17,249 nucleotides of DNA, taken from positions 1 to 17,249 of the forward strand of contig VBJR01000274.1 in NCBI GenBank assembly GCA_005880175.1. The letters run 5' to 3'. Below the pieces are notes generated by a model. That model saw only the letters and a program-made list of their open reading frames with translations. It had not been told where the DNA came from and searched no databases. Each line of letters opens with the position of its first letter. Position 1 is the stretch's first letter. Positions 1 through 7,327 of the stretch are shown here, piece by piece. This DNA is from Chloroflexota bacterium (GTDB lineage: Bacteria > Chloroflexota > Dormibacteria > Dormibacterales > Dormibacteraceae). Made by a program: the position numbers and the translations under genes.

Positions 1-1359
1 GGGCCGGGCGCCGAGCTCGGGTGGTGGCGGGACTGGGTCCGGTCGTGGTCGCGGGCGGCGCTGGCCGAGAAGGAGCGGCTGCTCGAGGAGGGCGAGCGGC
101 GGTTCGCGACCGTCACCGGCTGCGAGCCCCGCCGCGGCCACGGGCGGTTCTCCGGCGATCGGTTCATCGTGACCGAGGAGGCCACCGGCAACGTCGCCGG
201 CTGTCGCTTCGGGGGCGAGCTGCTGGAGCGGATGACGAGCGGCCTCTCGACGGTGCTCGACGTGCTGGCCTCGCACGCCGTGGAGCTGCGGAGCGCGCAG
301 CGCCGGGCGCTGTGCGAGCGCACAGCGGGGCCGATCGCGGCGGCCGACCTGCCCGAGCTGGCGCCGGTGCCGGGCCTGCGCGAGGCCTGGCTGCGCCGCT
401 GGCGGCAGGTGGTGCCCGATCCGGACCGGCGCGAGGTGCGCGTCTCGCGCGCCGACCTGGAGGCGGCCGGCCTGATCCGGCCGGACCTCGACCGCTGGCC
501 GCTGTTCTCCGCTCCCGACGTGATGATCGCGGCCCGCGACCTCGGGGCGGTGGACGCCGGCGAGTACCAGCTCGTCCTGTCCGAGACCCACCACCTGCTG
601 CCCCCCGCGTGCCTGCCGTTCGCGGCGCACCATCCCCGGCGGGCCGCCGCCCTGGCCCGCCTCGGCCGGGCGCTGGAGACGCTCGTGGCCCCCGCCCGGC
701 CCGCGCTGCAGGCGGTGTGGCGGCGCAACAAGGCGATGGACTTCATCCCGTTCGGCCAGCCGCTGGTCTGCCTGGACTGGCTGCGCGAGGAGCCGGACGC
801 CGTGCCCGTCGCGCTCGACGAGCTCGTCGTCGACCTGTCCGGCGCCGCCGGCCCGGTCGTCCGCCGGGCCGGCGGCGAGGAGATCGCGATCGTGCCGGAC
901 TACCCGGACATGGAGCCGGAGCTGCGGGGCCTGCGCGCGGTGGCCCTGCCCGAGGTGGGCACGGTGCCGGTCGTGCTGGGGCCGCACACGCCCCGCATCC
1001 TCGTGGACGGCGTCGTCATGCAGCGCGAGCGCTGGACGCTGGAGGGGGCCGGGCTGCCGGACCTCCCGGGCGCCGGCTGGTCCCCGGACTGCTTCACGCG
1101 GCTGTGCCGGTGGAAGGCGGAGCACGGTCTGCCGGACGTCGTGTTCGTCTCGTTCCCCGACGAGACGAAGCCGGTCCTGCTCGATCTCACCAGCGCGTTC
1201 TCTTGCGAGGTGTTCATGCATATGGTGCGCCGGGCCCGTTCGATCACCGTGACCGAGATGCTGCCGGCGCCGGACCAGCTCTGGCTCCGGTCCGGCCCGC
1301 ACGCGTTCTGCTGCGAGTTCCGCCTGACCATGCTCCGCTCCGGAGGCGGCGGCTCGTGA
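1..1359 (+). CDS. Lantibiotic dehydratase-like protein (LanB N-terminal family), C-terminal part, 5'-truncated by window edge
   Basis: The frame is open from base 1 and gives 452 residues ending in TGA. The sequence follows the LanB-type dehydratase family (Lant_dehydr_N): an early WVRSW segment and a TGCEPRRGHGRFSG segment, then FSAPDVMIAARDLG and VLSETHHLL, and later LVDGVVMQRERWTL, a W-x-A-E-H-G-L-P segment, VVFVSFPDETKPVLLDL and ITVTEMLPAPDQLWL. Family members glutamylate Ser/Thr of a precursor peptide and eliminate the glutamate to give dehydroamino acids. The frame ends without a SpaB_C-like elimination domain, so this may be a split or glutamylation-only LanB. Its TGA overlaps the GTG of the next gene as GTGA, implying translational coupling. 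The true start lies outside the window. The family call is recognition from memory of conserved segments; substrate and activity are unknown. An internal GTG at 169 is not a credible start because homology continues upstream of it. Confidence 0.8.
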   Translation, partial: GPGAELGWWRDWVRSWSRAALAEKERLLEEGERRFATVTGCEPRRGHGRFSGDRFIVTEEATGNVAGCRFGGELLERMTSGLSTVLDVLASHAVELRSAQRRALCERTAGPIAAADLPELAPVPGLREAWLRRWRQVVPDPDRREVRVSRADLEAAGLIRPDLDRWPLFSAPDVMIAARDLGAVDAGEYQLVLSETHHLLPPACLPFAAHHPRRAAALARLGRALETLVAPARPALQAVWRRNKAMDFIPFGQPLVCLDWLREEPDAVPVALDELVVDLSGAAGPVVRRAGGEEIAIVPDYPDMEPELRGLRAVALPEVGTVPVVLGPHTPRILVDGVVMQRERWTLEGAGLPDLPGAGWSPDCFTRLCRWKAEHGLPDVVFVSFPDETKPVLLDLTSAFSCEVFMHMVRRARSITVTEMLPAPDQLWLRSGPHAFCCEFRLTMLRSGGGGS

Positions 1360-2636
1360 TCAAGCCGATCCTGCAGATCGTCCCCATGATGCCGAGCGCC
1401 GGCGAGGAGGAGCGGACGGCCCTGCGGCCGCTGGGCCGGAATGCCGAGCGCTACCAGGAGGTCCTCCGGGGCACGGCCGAGCTGGTCAGGGCGGCCGACC
1501 GGCTCGGGTTCTGGGGGGTCTCGACGATCGAGCACCACTTCCATTCCGAGGGCTACGAGGTGGGGCCGCAGCCGGCGCTGCTCGACGCCTGGTGGGCGAC
1601 GCTGACGGAGCGGGTGCGGGTCGGGCAGCTCGGCTACGCGATGAGCTCCCAGAACCCGATCCGGGTAGCCGAGGAGACCGCCGTCCTGGACCATCTCACG
1701 CGCGGCCGCTGCTTCGTCGGCTTCTCGCGCGGCTCCCAGGCGCGCTGGACGAACGTCCTGGGCCAGCACCTGGGCGCGCGAGCGACGCTGTCCCCGCGGG
1801 GGGTGCCGGGCCCCAACGACGGGCCCGCACCCGCGGACATGGCCCGCCGGCTGGCCGACGACGCGGCCAACAGGAGGATCTTCGAGGAGCAGATCGACAT
1901 CGTCCTGCGGGCCTGGCGCGACGAGAGCATCGAGCACGACTCGCACCTCTGGCAGATCCCCTACCCGCACGCGACGGGCATCGACTGGCTGATGAGCGGC
2001 GTGACGGCGCGGATGGGCGCGCGGGGCGAGGTCGACGACGCCGGCAGGGTGCGGCGGATCAGCGTCGTGCCGGCGCCGTACACGCGACCGCATCCGCCGG
2101 TATTCGTCGCCAGCAACGCCAGCCTGGAGACCGTGGCGTACTGCGGCCAGCGCGGGTTCGTGCCCGTCTACTTCGCCGGAATCGGCCGCGCCGAGCTGTT
2201 CGGCCGGGCGTACGTGGAGCAGGCGCGGCTGGCGGGCCGCGACCTCGCGCCCGGGCAGAGCCAGGCGCTGGTGCGCTGGATGCAGATCGCGGAGACCGAG
2301 GCGGAGGCCCGGGCCGCCGTCGCCGCGTACGACGTCGAGATCTACCGGAACCTCTACCGGCCCTTCGCCCGGTTCCTGGCCTACGACCCGGCGGCGCCGG
2401 AGCAGTCGGTGATCGATTCCGGGCTGTGGATGGCGGGCTCGGTGGAGCAGGTGCGGGACCAGTTCGTGCGCCAGTGGAAGGAGCTGCCGGCCGAGTACGT
2501 GGTGCTGAACTTCCACTACGCCCAGATGCCGTCCGCCGCCGTCATCCGCAGCCTGGAGCTGTTCGTGGAGCACGTGAAGCCGGCCCTGGACGAGCTGACC
2601 GAGTACAGCGGCGTCGCCGAGCCGGCGGCGGGCTAG
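1356..2636 (+). CDS. LLM-class flavin/F420-dependent oxidoreductase (luciferase-like)
   Basis: The 426-residue protein starts at a GTG that overlaps the stop of the dehydratase gene by 4 nt. The N-terminus (MIKPILQIVPMM), the segment AADRLGFWGVSTIEHHF, the TERVRVGQLGYA strand and HLTRGRCFVGFSRGSQ are typical of the luciferase-like TIM barrel, which binds FMN or F420. Later segments include VPAPYTRPHPPVFVASNAS and GSVEQVRDQF, as in the long LLM monooxygenase-like branch. Cytoplasmic; substrate unknown. Placement directly after a LanB homologue suggests oxidation or reduction of the same peptide product; that is inference. The preceding 335 residues readable in this frame are an off-frame shadow of the dehydratase, with Arg/Pro/Gly/Ala-only composition, so they are not part of the protein. 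Confidence 0.88.
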   Translation: MIKPILQIVPMMPSAGEEERTALRPLGRNAERYQEVLRGTAELVRAADRLGFWGVSTIEHHFHSEGYEVGPQPALLDAWWATLTERVRVGQLGYAMSSQNPIRVAEETAVLDHLTRGRCFVGFSRGSQARWTNVLGQHLGARATLSPRGVPGPNDGPAPADMARRLADDAANRRIFEEQIDIVLRAWRDESIEHDSHLWQIPYPHATGIDWLMSGVTARMGARGEVDDAGRVRRISVVPAPYTRPHPPVFVASNASLETVAYCGQRGFVPVYFAGIGRAELFGRAYVEQARLAGRDLAPGQSQALVRWMQIAETEAEARAAVAAYDVEIYRNLYRPFARFLAYDPAAPEQSVIDSGLWMAGSVEQVRDQFVRQWKELPAEYVVLNFHYAQMPSAAVIRSLELFVEHVKPALDELTEYSGVAEPAAG

Positions 2637-2640
2637 CGCC

Positions 2641-3732
2641 GTGGAGCGGACGCTGCTGCTGATCGGGACGCGAAAGGGGCTGTTCTCCGCATGGAGCGAG
2701 GACGGCCGGGCCACCTGGCGGGTCGGGCCGATGCGGTGCCGGATGAGCGCGATCTACGCCCTGGCCATCGACCTCCGATGCGGCCCCCGTCTCTACGCCA
2801 CCGGCGACAACGCCCACTGGGGGCCGACGTACCTGTTCTCGGACGACCTGGGCGAGACGTGGACGGAGCCGGACGTGGCCCCCGTCCGCTTTCCCGAGCT
2901 CGCCGGGACCGCGCTGAAGCGGATCTGGCAGCTCGAGCCTGGCCCGCGGACCGAGCCCCACGTCCTGTACGCCGGCACCGAGCCCGCCGCCCTGTTCCGC
3001 TCCGAGGACGGCGGCGCGAGCTTCGACCTGGTCCGGGGGCTGTGGGACCATCCGCACCGCCCCCGCTGGGAGCCGGTCAACGCGGGCCTGTTCCTGCACA
3101 CGATCGTGAGCGACGGCGCCGATCCGCGCCGCCTGCTGGTGGCGATGTCGTCGGGCGGCGTCTACCGGTCGGTCGACGGGGGCGAGTCCTGGGCCCCGTG
3201 CAACCGGGGCCTGCAGCTCGACGGGGTGCCGCCGGAGCGCCGCTACCCCGAGTTCGGCCAGTGCGTGCACAAGGTCGCGTCAGCCCCCGGCGGCCGGCTG
3301 TACGCGCAGGGCCACCCGGGCGTGTACCTGTCCGACGACGGCGGCGACTCGTGGCTGTCGATCGGGGAGGGGCTGCCCTCCGACTTCGGGTTCCCGCTGG
3401 TGGTCCACCCGGCGCGCCGGGACACCGCGTACGTCTTCCCGCTCGCGGCCGACGTGGAGGACCGGATGCCGCCGGGCGGCCGCTTCCAGGTGTACCGGAC
3501 CGACGACGCCGGCTGGACCTGGCACGGTCTCGGGTGCGGCCTGCCCGACGGCGGGCACTACGCGGCGGTGCTCCGCGAAGCGATGTGCGGCGACGGCGCC
3601 GACCCCCTCGGCCTCTACGTCGGGAGCCGCGACGGCGAGGTGTACGCGAGCCGGGACGAGGGCGAGTCGTGGACGCTGGTCGCGACGCACCTGCCCGACG
3701 TCCTGTGCCTGCGGGCGGCGGTGCTGGGTTGA
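2641..3732 (+). CDS. BNR/Asp-box beta-propeller protein (sialidase-like or VPS10-like fold)
   Basis: The 363-residue protein starts at GTG 2641, 4 nt after the previous stop. It opens with LLLIGTRKGLFSAW, a usual first strand of this family. Six Asp boxes (S/T-x-D-x-G-x-[ST]-[WF]) are visible: SDDLGETW, SEDGGASF, SVDGGESW, SDDGGDSW, TDDAGWTW and SRDEGESW, spaced along the protein as in a multi-bladed propeller. Proteins of this type are often annotated as exo-alpha-sialidase or glycosyl hydrolase, but I see neither a signal peptide nor the sialidase arginine triad laid out clearly, so catalysis is not shown. It is more likely a cytoplasmic binding or scaffold propeller. Its stop overlaps the TTG start of the MoaD-like gene (TTGA), so the two are probably made together. 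Confidence 0.85.
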   Translation: MERTLLLIGTRKGLFSAWSEDGRATWRVGPMRCRMSAIYALAIDLRCGPRLYATGDNAHWGPTYLFSDDLGETWTEPDVAPVRFPELAGTALKRIWQLEPGPRTEPHVLYAGTEPAALFRSEDGGASFDLVRGLWDHPHRPRWEPVNAGLFLHTIVSDGADPRRLLVAMSSGGVYRSVDGGESWAPCNRGLQLDGVPPERRYPEFGQCVHKVASAPGGRLYAQGHPGVYLSDDGGDSWLSIGEGLPSDFGFPLVVHPARRDTAYVFPLAADVEDRMPPGGRFQVYRTDDAGWTWHGLGCGLPDGGHYAAVLREAMCGDGADPLGLYVGSRDGEVYASRDEGESWTLVATHLPDVLCLRAAVLG

Positions 3733-4001
3733 CGCGGCTGGTCGTCCCGGGGGCCCTGCGGGCCGATGCCGGCGGCCGGGGCGCCGTCGAGATCTCGGGC
3801 GCCACTGTGCGAGAGGCCCTCGATCGCCTGGCGGCCGACCTGCCCCGGCTGGAGCGCCGCCTGCGGGACGAGCGGGGGACCCTGCGCGAGCACGTCCTGC
3901 TGTTCGTGGACGCCGTCGACATCCGCGACCAGGCCGGCCAGGACACCGCCCTGCGGGGCGAGTCGGAGGTCTACGTGGTCGCGGCGATGTCCGGCGGCTG
4001 A
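3729..4001 (+). CDS. MoaD/ThiS-family sulfur-carrier-like protein
   Basis: The 90-residue protein is read from TTG 3729, which overlaps the stop of the propeller gene as TTGA. The beta-grasp pattern is clear: LVVPGALRADAGG as the first strand and turn, then the helix ATVREALDRLAADLP, then LLFVDAVDIRD and SEVYVVAAMSGG. The C-terminal Gly-Gly is kept; in MoaD and ThiS it is adenylated and converted to a thiocarboxylate that donates sulfur. No E1-like ThiF/MoeB activator is present in the window, so it would need one encoded elsewhere. As the last gene of the coupled operon it may supply sulfur for a product made by the upstream enzymes, or partner the propeller protein. Length and ends fit the family well. 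The start is chosen from coupling and homology; no ATG or GTG lies nearby in frame. Confidence 0.82.
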   Translation: MTRLVVPGALRADAGGRGAVEISGATVREALDRLAADLPRLERRLRDERGTLREHVLLFVDAVDIRDQAGQDTALRGESEVYVVAAMSGG

Positions 4002-4070
4002 TCGGGCCGGGCGGGCGCCGCCGCGGCGTTACGCGCTGCGGGCGGTCGCCAGCCCCAGACGGGCGCGCAG

Positions 4071-4383
4071 GTGCTGCCGGCCATCGGGCGCTCGCTCGGC
4101 TTCGTGGATGCCGGCACCTCCTCCCTCGATCTACCCCTTCGTCCAGAACGTCCTCCTCGCGCTACGCCGCGAAGGCCTGGGCGCCTCGCTCACCACCCGC
4201 GTGGTCCGCGGCGAGGCGGAGGTGAGAGAGCTCCTCCAGATCCCCGAGGGCTTTGCGATCGCCGCCCAGCTGGGCGTGGGCTGGCCGGCCGTTCCGCATC
4301 CGACGCGGCTGCGCCGGCGGCCGGTCGAGGAGTTCGCCACCATCGACACCTTCCCTGGGATGCCGTTGAGGGCTCCCGACTGA
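4071..4383 (+). pseudogene. Nitroreductase-family remnant (C-terminal part)
   Basis: In the frame ending at TGA 4381-4383, the residues SIYPFVQNVLLALRREGLG, the TTRV strand, EVRELLQIPEGFAIAAQLGVG and RRRPVEEFATID match the C-terminal part of nitroreductase-family FMN enzymes. Upstream the match jumps frame: a second frame starting near 4071 gives IGRSLGFVDAG, plausibly the preceding segment. The N-terminal FMN-binding half is absent. It is therefore a truncated, frame-disrupted relic and probably not functional. It lies 70 nt after the four-gene operon on the same strand, so an intact copy may once have belonged to it. Confidence 0.7.
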
Positions 4384-4710
4384 CCGCGTGTGCACACTCG
4401 GCCAGGACCGCGGATGGGAATGGCCATCCTGGAGGAGCCAGGCCAACTGGCGTGCCTGCGGAACCACCCAGACGGCGGCGGCCAGGTCCCCGGCGGCCTC
4501 GCCGGCGACCGCGGGAGAGGGCGGCCGGATCAAAGTCAGGGCCTCCAGATTGGCGGCGGGCGACGATTGCGGGGTGGCGGCGCCGGCACGAGCAGACCAT
4601 GGCGCACCGCGGCACGTCAGACCGGCGATTGGGTGCGCGGCTCAGCGGCTTCACGTCGCCCGATACAACGCTGGGGACCGGCCGTTCGGGTGCCGGCGGT
4701 GTCCAATTAC
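4384..4710. other. Non-coding or decayed stretch, no recognisable gene
   Basis: About 330 nt between the nitroreductase relic and the hairpin before the ABM gene. Frames are open on both strands, but all give Arg/Gly/Ala/Pro-rich translations with no family resemblance, as expected by chance at this GC content. I see no RNA gene or repeat here. Decay of the DNA that joined the nitroreductase relic to the next operon is the simplest reading. Confidence 0.5.
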
Positions 4711-4732
4711 GGGCTTCCGCCAGCGGAAGCCC
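4711..4732. repeat. Perfect 10-bp inverted repeat upstream of the ABM gene
   Basis: GGGCTTCCGC and GCGGAAGCCC face each other around a 2-nt centre (CA). The arms match perfectly, and the repeat ends 18 nt before the ATG at 4751. No T-tract follows on either side, so an intrinsic terminator of the usual kind is not supported. It overlaps the place where a -35 element would sit, which makes an operator a reasonable alternative. Confidence 0.55.
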
Positions 4733-4738
4733 GCACAG

Positions 4739-4750
4739 TAGAGTGCGGGG
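4739..4750 (+). promoter_or_regulatory. Candidate -10 (TAGAGT) for a leaderless transcript of the ABM gene
   Basis: TAGAGT (TANNNT type) at 4739-4744 lies 6 nt before ATG 4751, the usual distance from a -10 to the first transcribed base. A -35 element is poor (TTCCGC at 4715-4720, spacer 18, within the hairpin). There is no strong Shine-Dalgarno, only GCGGGG directly before the ATG. Leaderless initiation is common in actinobacteria. Inference only. Confidence 0.4.
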
Positions 4751-5041
4751 ATGTTCGCGAGCTTCCGCACCTACCGTGTGAATAGCGACCAGCGAGACGA
4801 GGTGATTCGCCGGGTCGACGAAAGCTGGCTGGAGGAGTTGCGCAAGCAGCCCGGCGCCCTCTCCTACCTGGTCATCGCGACCGGGCCCGAGGAGCTCGTC
4901 TCGGTCACCGCCTGCCGCGACGAGAAGACGCTCGAGACCGTCATCGAGCGGAGCGCGGAGTGGGTGGGAGGCCACCTCCTGGACATCGACGTGACGCTGG
5001 TCGACCAGCGGCACGGCCAGGTCGTCTCCCACCTCGGGTGA
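4751..5041 (+). CDS. ABM-like (antibiotic biosynthesis monooxygenase) dimeric alpha/beta-barrel protein
   Basis: The 96-residue protein begins MFASFRTYRV and continues with the helix ESWLEELRKQPGALSYLVI, the strand ELVSVTACRDEKTLETVIE and the helix SAEWVGGHLLD. This fits the single ferredoxin-like unit of the ABM/dimeric alpha-beta barrel superfamily in length and order. Superfamily members include cofactor-free monooxygenases, heme-degrading enzymes and proteins with no known catalysis, so the reaction cannot be named. The next gene, an FAD reductase, starts 14 nt downstream and is very likely co-transcribed. ATG 4751 is the natural start because the first beta strand begins there. Confidence 0.78.
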   Translation: MFASFRTYRVNSDQRDEVIRRVDESWLEELRKQPGALSYLVIATGPEELVSVTACRDEKTLETVIERSAEWVGGHLLDIDVTLVDQRHGQVVSHLG

Positions 5042-5055
5042 GCGGGCCGGGTCAC

Positions 5056-6312
5056 GTGACTGCGTCGCCGGGCATCGTGATCGCCGGCGGCGGCATGGCC
5101 GCCGGCAACGCGGCCGCCGGCCTCCGCGAGGGGGGCTACGACGGACCCCTCACGATCCTCGGCGCCGAGCCCGACGTGCCGTTCGGCAGGCCGCCGCTCT
5201 CGAAGGGCTACCTCCGCGGCGAGGAGGACCTGTCGGGGTGGCTGGTCCGGCCGGCCGGGTGGTACGCGGACAACAGGGTGGCCCTGCGCACCGACGCGGC
5301 GGTCGCGAGCGTCGATCCGGACGCCCGCGCCCTGCGCACGCGAGCCGGCGAGCGGATCGCCTACGATCGCCTGCTGATCGCGACGGGCGGCCGCAACCGA
5401 GCCCTGGCCGTCCCCGGCCGGGACCTCGACGGCGTGCTCCAGCTGCGCACCAGGGCGGACTGCGAGCGCATCCGTGCGCTCGCCCGGCCGGGCGAGCGGG
5501 TGGTGGTCGCGGGCATGGGCTTCATCGGCTGCGAGGTGGCCGCGTCGCTCACGCAGCTCGGGGTCGAGGTGACCGCGGTCTTTCCGGGCCCCGCGCCGCT
5601 CGTGCGTGTGCTCGGTCCCGAGGTCGGGGCCGTCCTCGGCCGCCTCCACCGGGAGAAGGGCGTCGAGCTGATCGCCGGCGAAGGCCTGGCGGCGGTCGAG
5701 GGCGCCGGCCGGGTGGAAGCGGTGCGCACCACCTCGGGGCGCCGGATAGAGTGCTCGGCGGCGATCCTGGCGGCCGGCATCCAGCCCAACGTGGAGTTCC
5801 TGGCGGGGAGCGGCATCGCCCTCGACAACGGCGTGCTGGTGGACGAGCTCTGCCGGACCAGCGCGCCCGGCGTCTTCGCGTGCGGCGACGTGGCCAACAT
5901 GGCGCACCCGCTCTTCGGACGCGTGCGGGTCGAGCACTACAACAACGCTGAGAAGCACGGCCGCGCCGCCGCCCGCTCACTGCTGGGCCGGGGCGAGCCG
6001 TACGACTACACCTTCTCCTTCTGGTCCGACCAGTACGAGCACTCACTCGAGTACGTGGGCTTCGCGGAGCGATGGGACGAACTCGTGGTGCGGGGCAGTC
6101 TGGAGGACGCCCGCTTCCTCGCCTTCTCCCTGCGGGAAGGGCGGCTGCGCGCGGTCGCCGGATTGAACCGGGGTGGCGACCCGGAGCTGGAGGCCGATTC
6201 CGAGCTGGCCGCGTGCGCCGCGCTGATCGCGAGCGGCGGCCGCGTCAGGGCCGAGCTGCTCGCCGATGAGGGGACCGACCTCCGGCAGCTGGCTCCGCCG
6301 CGTCCGCTCTGA
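5056..6312 (+). CDS. FAD-dependent pyridine-nucleotide oxidoreductase, ferredoxin/rubredoxin reductase type
   Basis: The 418-residue protein from GTG 5056 has the full two-dinucleotide layout. The FAD site IVIAGGGMAAGNAA is at about residues 7-20. A conserved FGRPPLSKGYLRGEEDL segment follows at about 41-57, then LLIATGGRNR. The NAD(P) site VVVAGMGFIGCEVAASL is at about 149-165. The second FAD segment, TSAPGVFACGDVANM, is near 268-282, and a C-terminal reductase domain (YTFSFWSDQY onward) is at about 318-418. Such enzymes pass electrons from NAD(P)H to a ferredoxin or rubredoxin serving a P450 or oxygenase. None of these carriers is encoded here, so the electron acceptor is unknown. The start is placed just before the first FAD strand; an upstream in-frame start at 4960 would overlap the ABM gene and adds only shadow sequence. 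Confidence 0.9.
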   Translation: MTASPGIVIAGGGMAAGNAAAGLREGGYDGPLTILGAEPDVPFGRPPLSKGYLRGEEDLSGWLVRPAGWYADNRVALRTDAAVASVDPDARALRTRAGERIAYDRLLIATGGRNRALAVPGRDLDGVLQLRTRADCERIRALARPGERVVVAGMGFIGCEVAASLTQLGVEVTAVFPGPAPLVRVLGPEVGAVLGRLHREKGVELIAGEGLAAVEGAGRVEAVRTTSGRRIECSAAILAAGIQPNVEFLAGSGIALDNGVLVDELCRTSAPGVFACGDVANMAHPLFGRVRVEHYNNAEKHGRAAARSLLGRGEPYDYTFSFWSDQYEHSLEYVGFAERWDELVVRGSLEDARFLAFSLREGRLRAVAGLNRGGDPELEADSELAACAALIASGGRVRAELLADEGTDLRQLAPPRPL

Positions 6313-6491
6313 CCGGGATGCATGAGTAGGCGTGCAGTTGAACTCGGAGGTCGTCACTCGGCGGGTAGGACGCTGAGGTGGCGGTGGCCACTCGGGAAGA
6401 AGTGGACGCACCTCGACTTGCTGGCCGCGCACAATCGGCAAGCTGACGGTCGCGCAATCTGGTCGGTTCCCGCGCGTTCAACTTGACCTGT

Positions 6492-6503
6492 TAGCTTGGC
6501 GGC
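6492..6503 (+). promoter_or_regulatory. Candidate -10 (TAGCTT) for a leaderless transcript of the short LLM gene
   Basis: TAGCTT at 6492-6497 ends 6 nt before GTG 6504, the same spacing as TAGAGT before the ABM gene. No purine-rich Shine-Dalgarno is seen; only GGCGGC lies before the GTG. A -35 is not convincing (TTCCCG at 6467-6472, spacer 19). The rest of the 191-nt gap from 6313 shows no gene. Confidence 0.35.
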
Positions 6504-7274
6504 GTGCGCATCGCCGCCAACGTCCTGCCGACGGCCGACTGGGCGACGCTCCGGGACGTCGCGGTCCGCGCCGACAGATGCGGGCTCGACGCCGTGAGCC
6601 TCCTCGACCATTACCACTCGGAGCAGGCGAAGTGGAGCTGGCTTTCCGGCTGGTCGGTGTACGGGGCGCTGGCCGCCCTCACCAAGCGCATCCGGCTGGT
6701 GCCGATGGTGATCGACCGCTTGAACCACCTGCCCGGTGTGCTGGCCAAGGAGGCGACGGTCCTGTCCGCGATCAGCGGGGGCCGGTTCGAGCTCGGCATC
6801 GGCGCGGGCGACTACTTCTCGGAGCAGCGGGCGTGGGGCCTCCACGTCCCCGACGCGGCGACCCGGATCGCGGCGCTGGAGGAGACGGTGCGGGCCCTCC
6901 GCCTGGTGTGGACGGGTGAGCTGGTCAGCTTCGAGGGCGCGCACGTCCGCCTGCGCGACGCCGCGTGCCTGCCGGCCCCGGCCGGCCCGGTGCGCGTGGT
7001 GGTGGGGGCGGGCAAATCGCGCCGGCTGATCCGGAGCGCCGTGCAGTACGCGGACGAGGTCAACGTGTACGCGGACGACGAGATCGTCCGCTTCGCGCGG
7101 GACGAGATCGAGCGCTCGGCCCACGACGTGGCACTGTCGGTCTACAAGTGGGACTGGCCGGACGACGTCGAGGTCCGTGTGCGGACGTGGGCCGACTGCG
7201 GCGTCGACCGGGCCTTCCTCACGTTCTGGCCGCCGTACGACAAGATCGAGACGGCCGCGTCACTGGCCGGGTAA
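6504..7274 (+). CDS. LLM-class F420/flavin-dependent oxidoreductase, short form
   Basis: The 256-residue protein from GTG 6504 starts MRIAANVLPTADW, continues with AVRADRCGLDAVSLLDHYH (first helix and strand), TKRIRLVPMVID, KEATVLSAISGGRFELGIGAG and RIAALEETVRALRLVW. These are hallmark segments of F420-dependent luciferase-like enzymes. The protein is shorter than the usual 300-350 residues; the C-terminal third (VVVGAGKSRRLIRSAVQYADEV to the end) is compressed but still ends with the typical ADCGVDRAFLTFW strand. It is only distantly like the 426-residue LLM protein at 1356. Substrate unknown. It is followed by a transporter relic, which may once have exported the product. Confidence 0.87.
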   Translation: MRIAANVLPTADWATLRDVAVRADRCGLDAVSLLDHYHSEQAKWSWLSGWSVYGALAALTKRIRLVPMVIDRLNHLPGVLAKEATVLSAISGGRFELGIGAGDYFSEQRAWGLHVPDAATRIAALEETVRALRLVWTGELVSFEGAHVRLRDAACLPAPAGPVRVVVGAGKSRRLIRSAVQYADEVNVYADDEIVRFARDEIERSAHDVALSVYKWDWPDDVEVRVRTWADCGVDRAFLTFWPPYDKIETAASLAG

Positions 7275-7327
7275 GGATCAGCAGTCCTCCCTGCGCGGGA
7301 CGCGTTGGGCACATTGGATCGCTTCAC

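Noticed and set aside
21..1355. N-terminal 445 codons in frame with the LLM oxidoreductase, as if a fusion protein
   Set aside because: Residues are only Arg/Gly/Pro/Ala/Asp and coincide with the dehydratase gene in another frame; the LLM domain starts cleanly at GTG 1356.
900..2714. Minus-strand open frame of 604 codons opposite the LLM and dehydratase genes
   Set aside because: Shadow of two well-supported plus-strand genes; no family resemblance and no ribosome binding site.
4388..4785. Plus-strand open frames of 117 and 131 codons before the ABM gene
   Set aside because: They overlap each other and the ABM start, and translate to Arg/Gly-rich sequence with no family resemblance.
6388..6405. 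Short inverted repeat CCACT/AGTGG after the FAD reductase gene as a terminator
   Set aside because: Only a 5-bp stem with an 8-nt loop and no T-tract.
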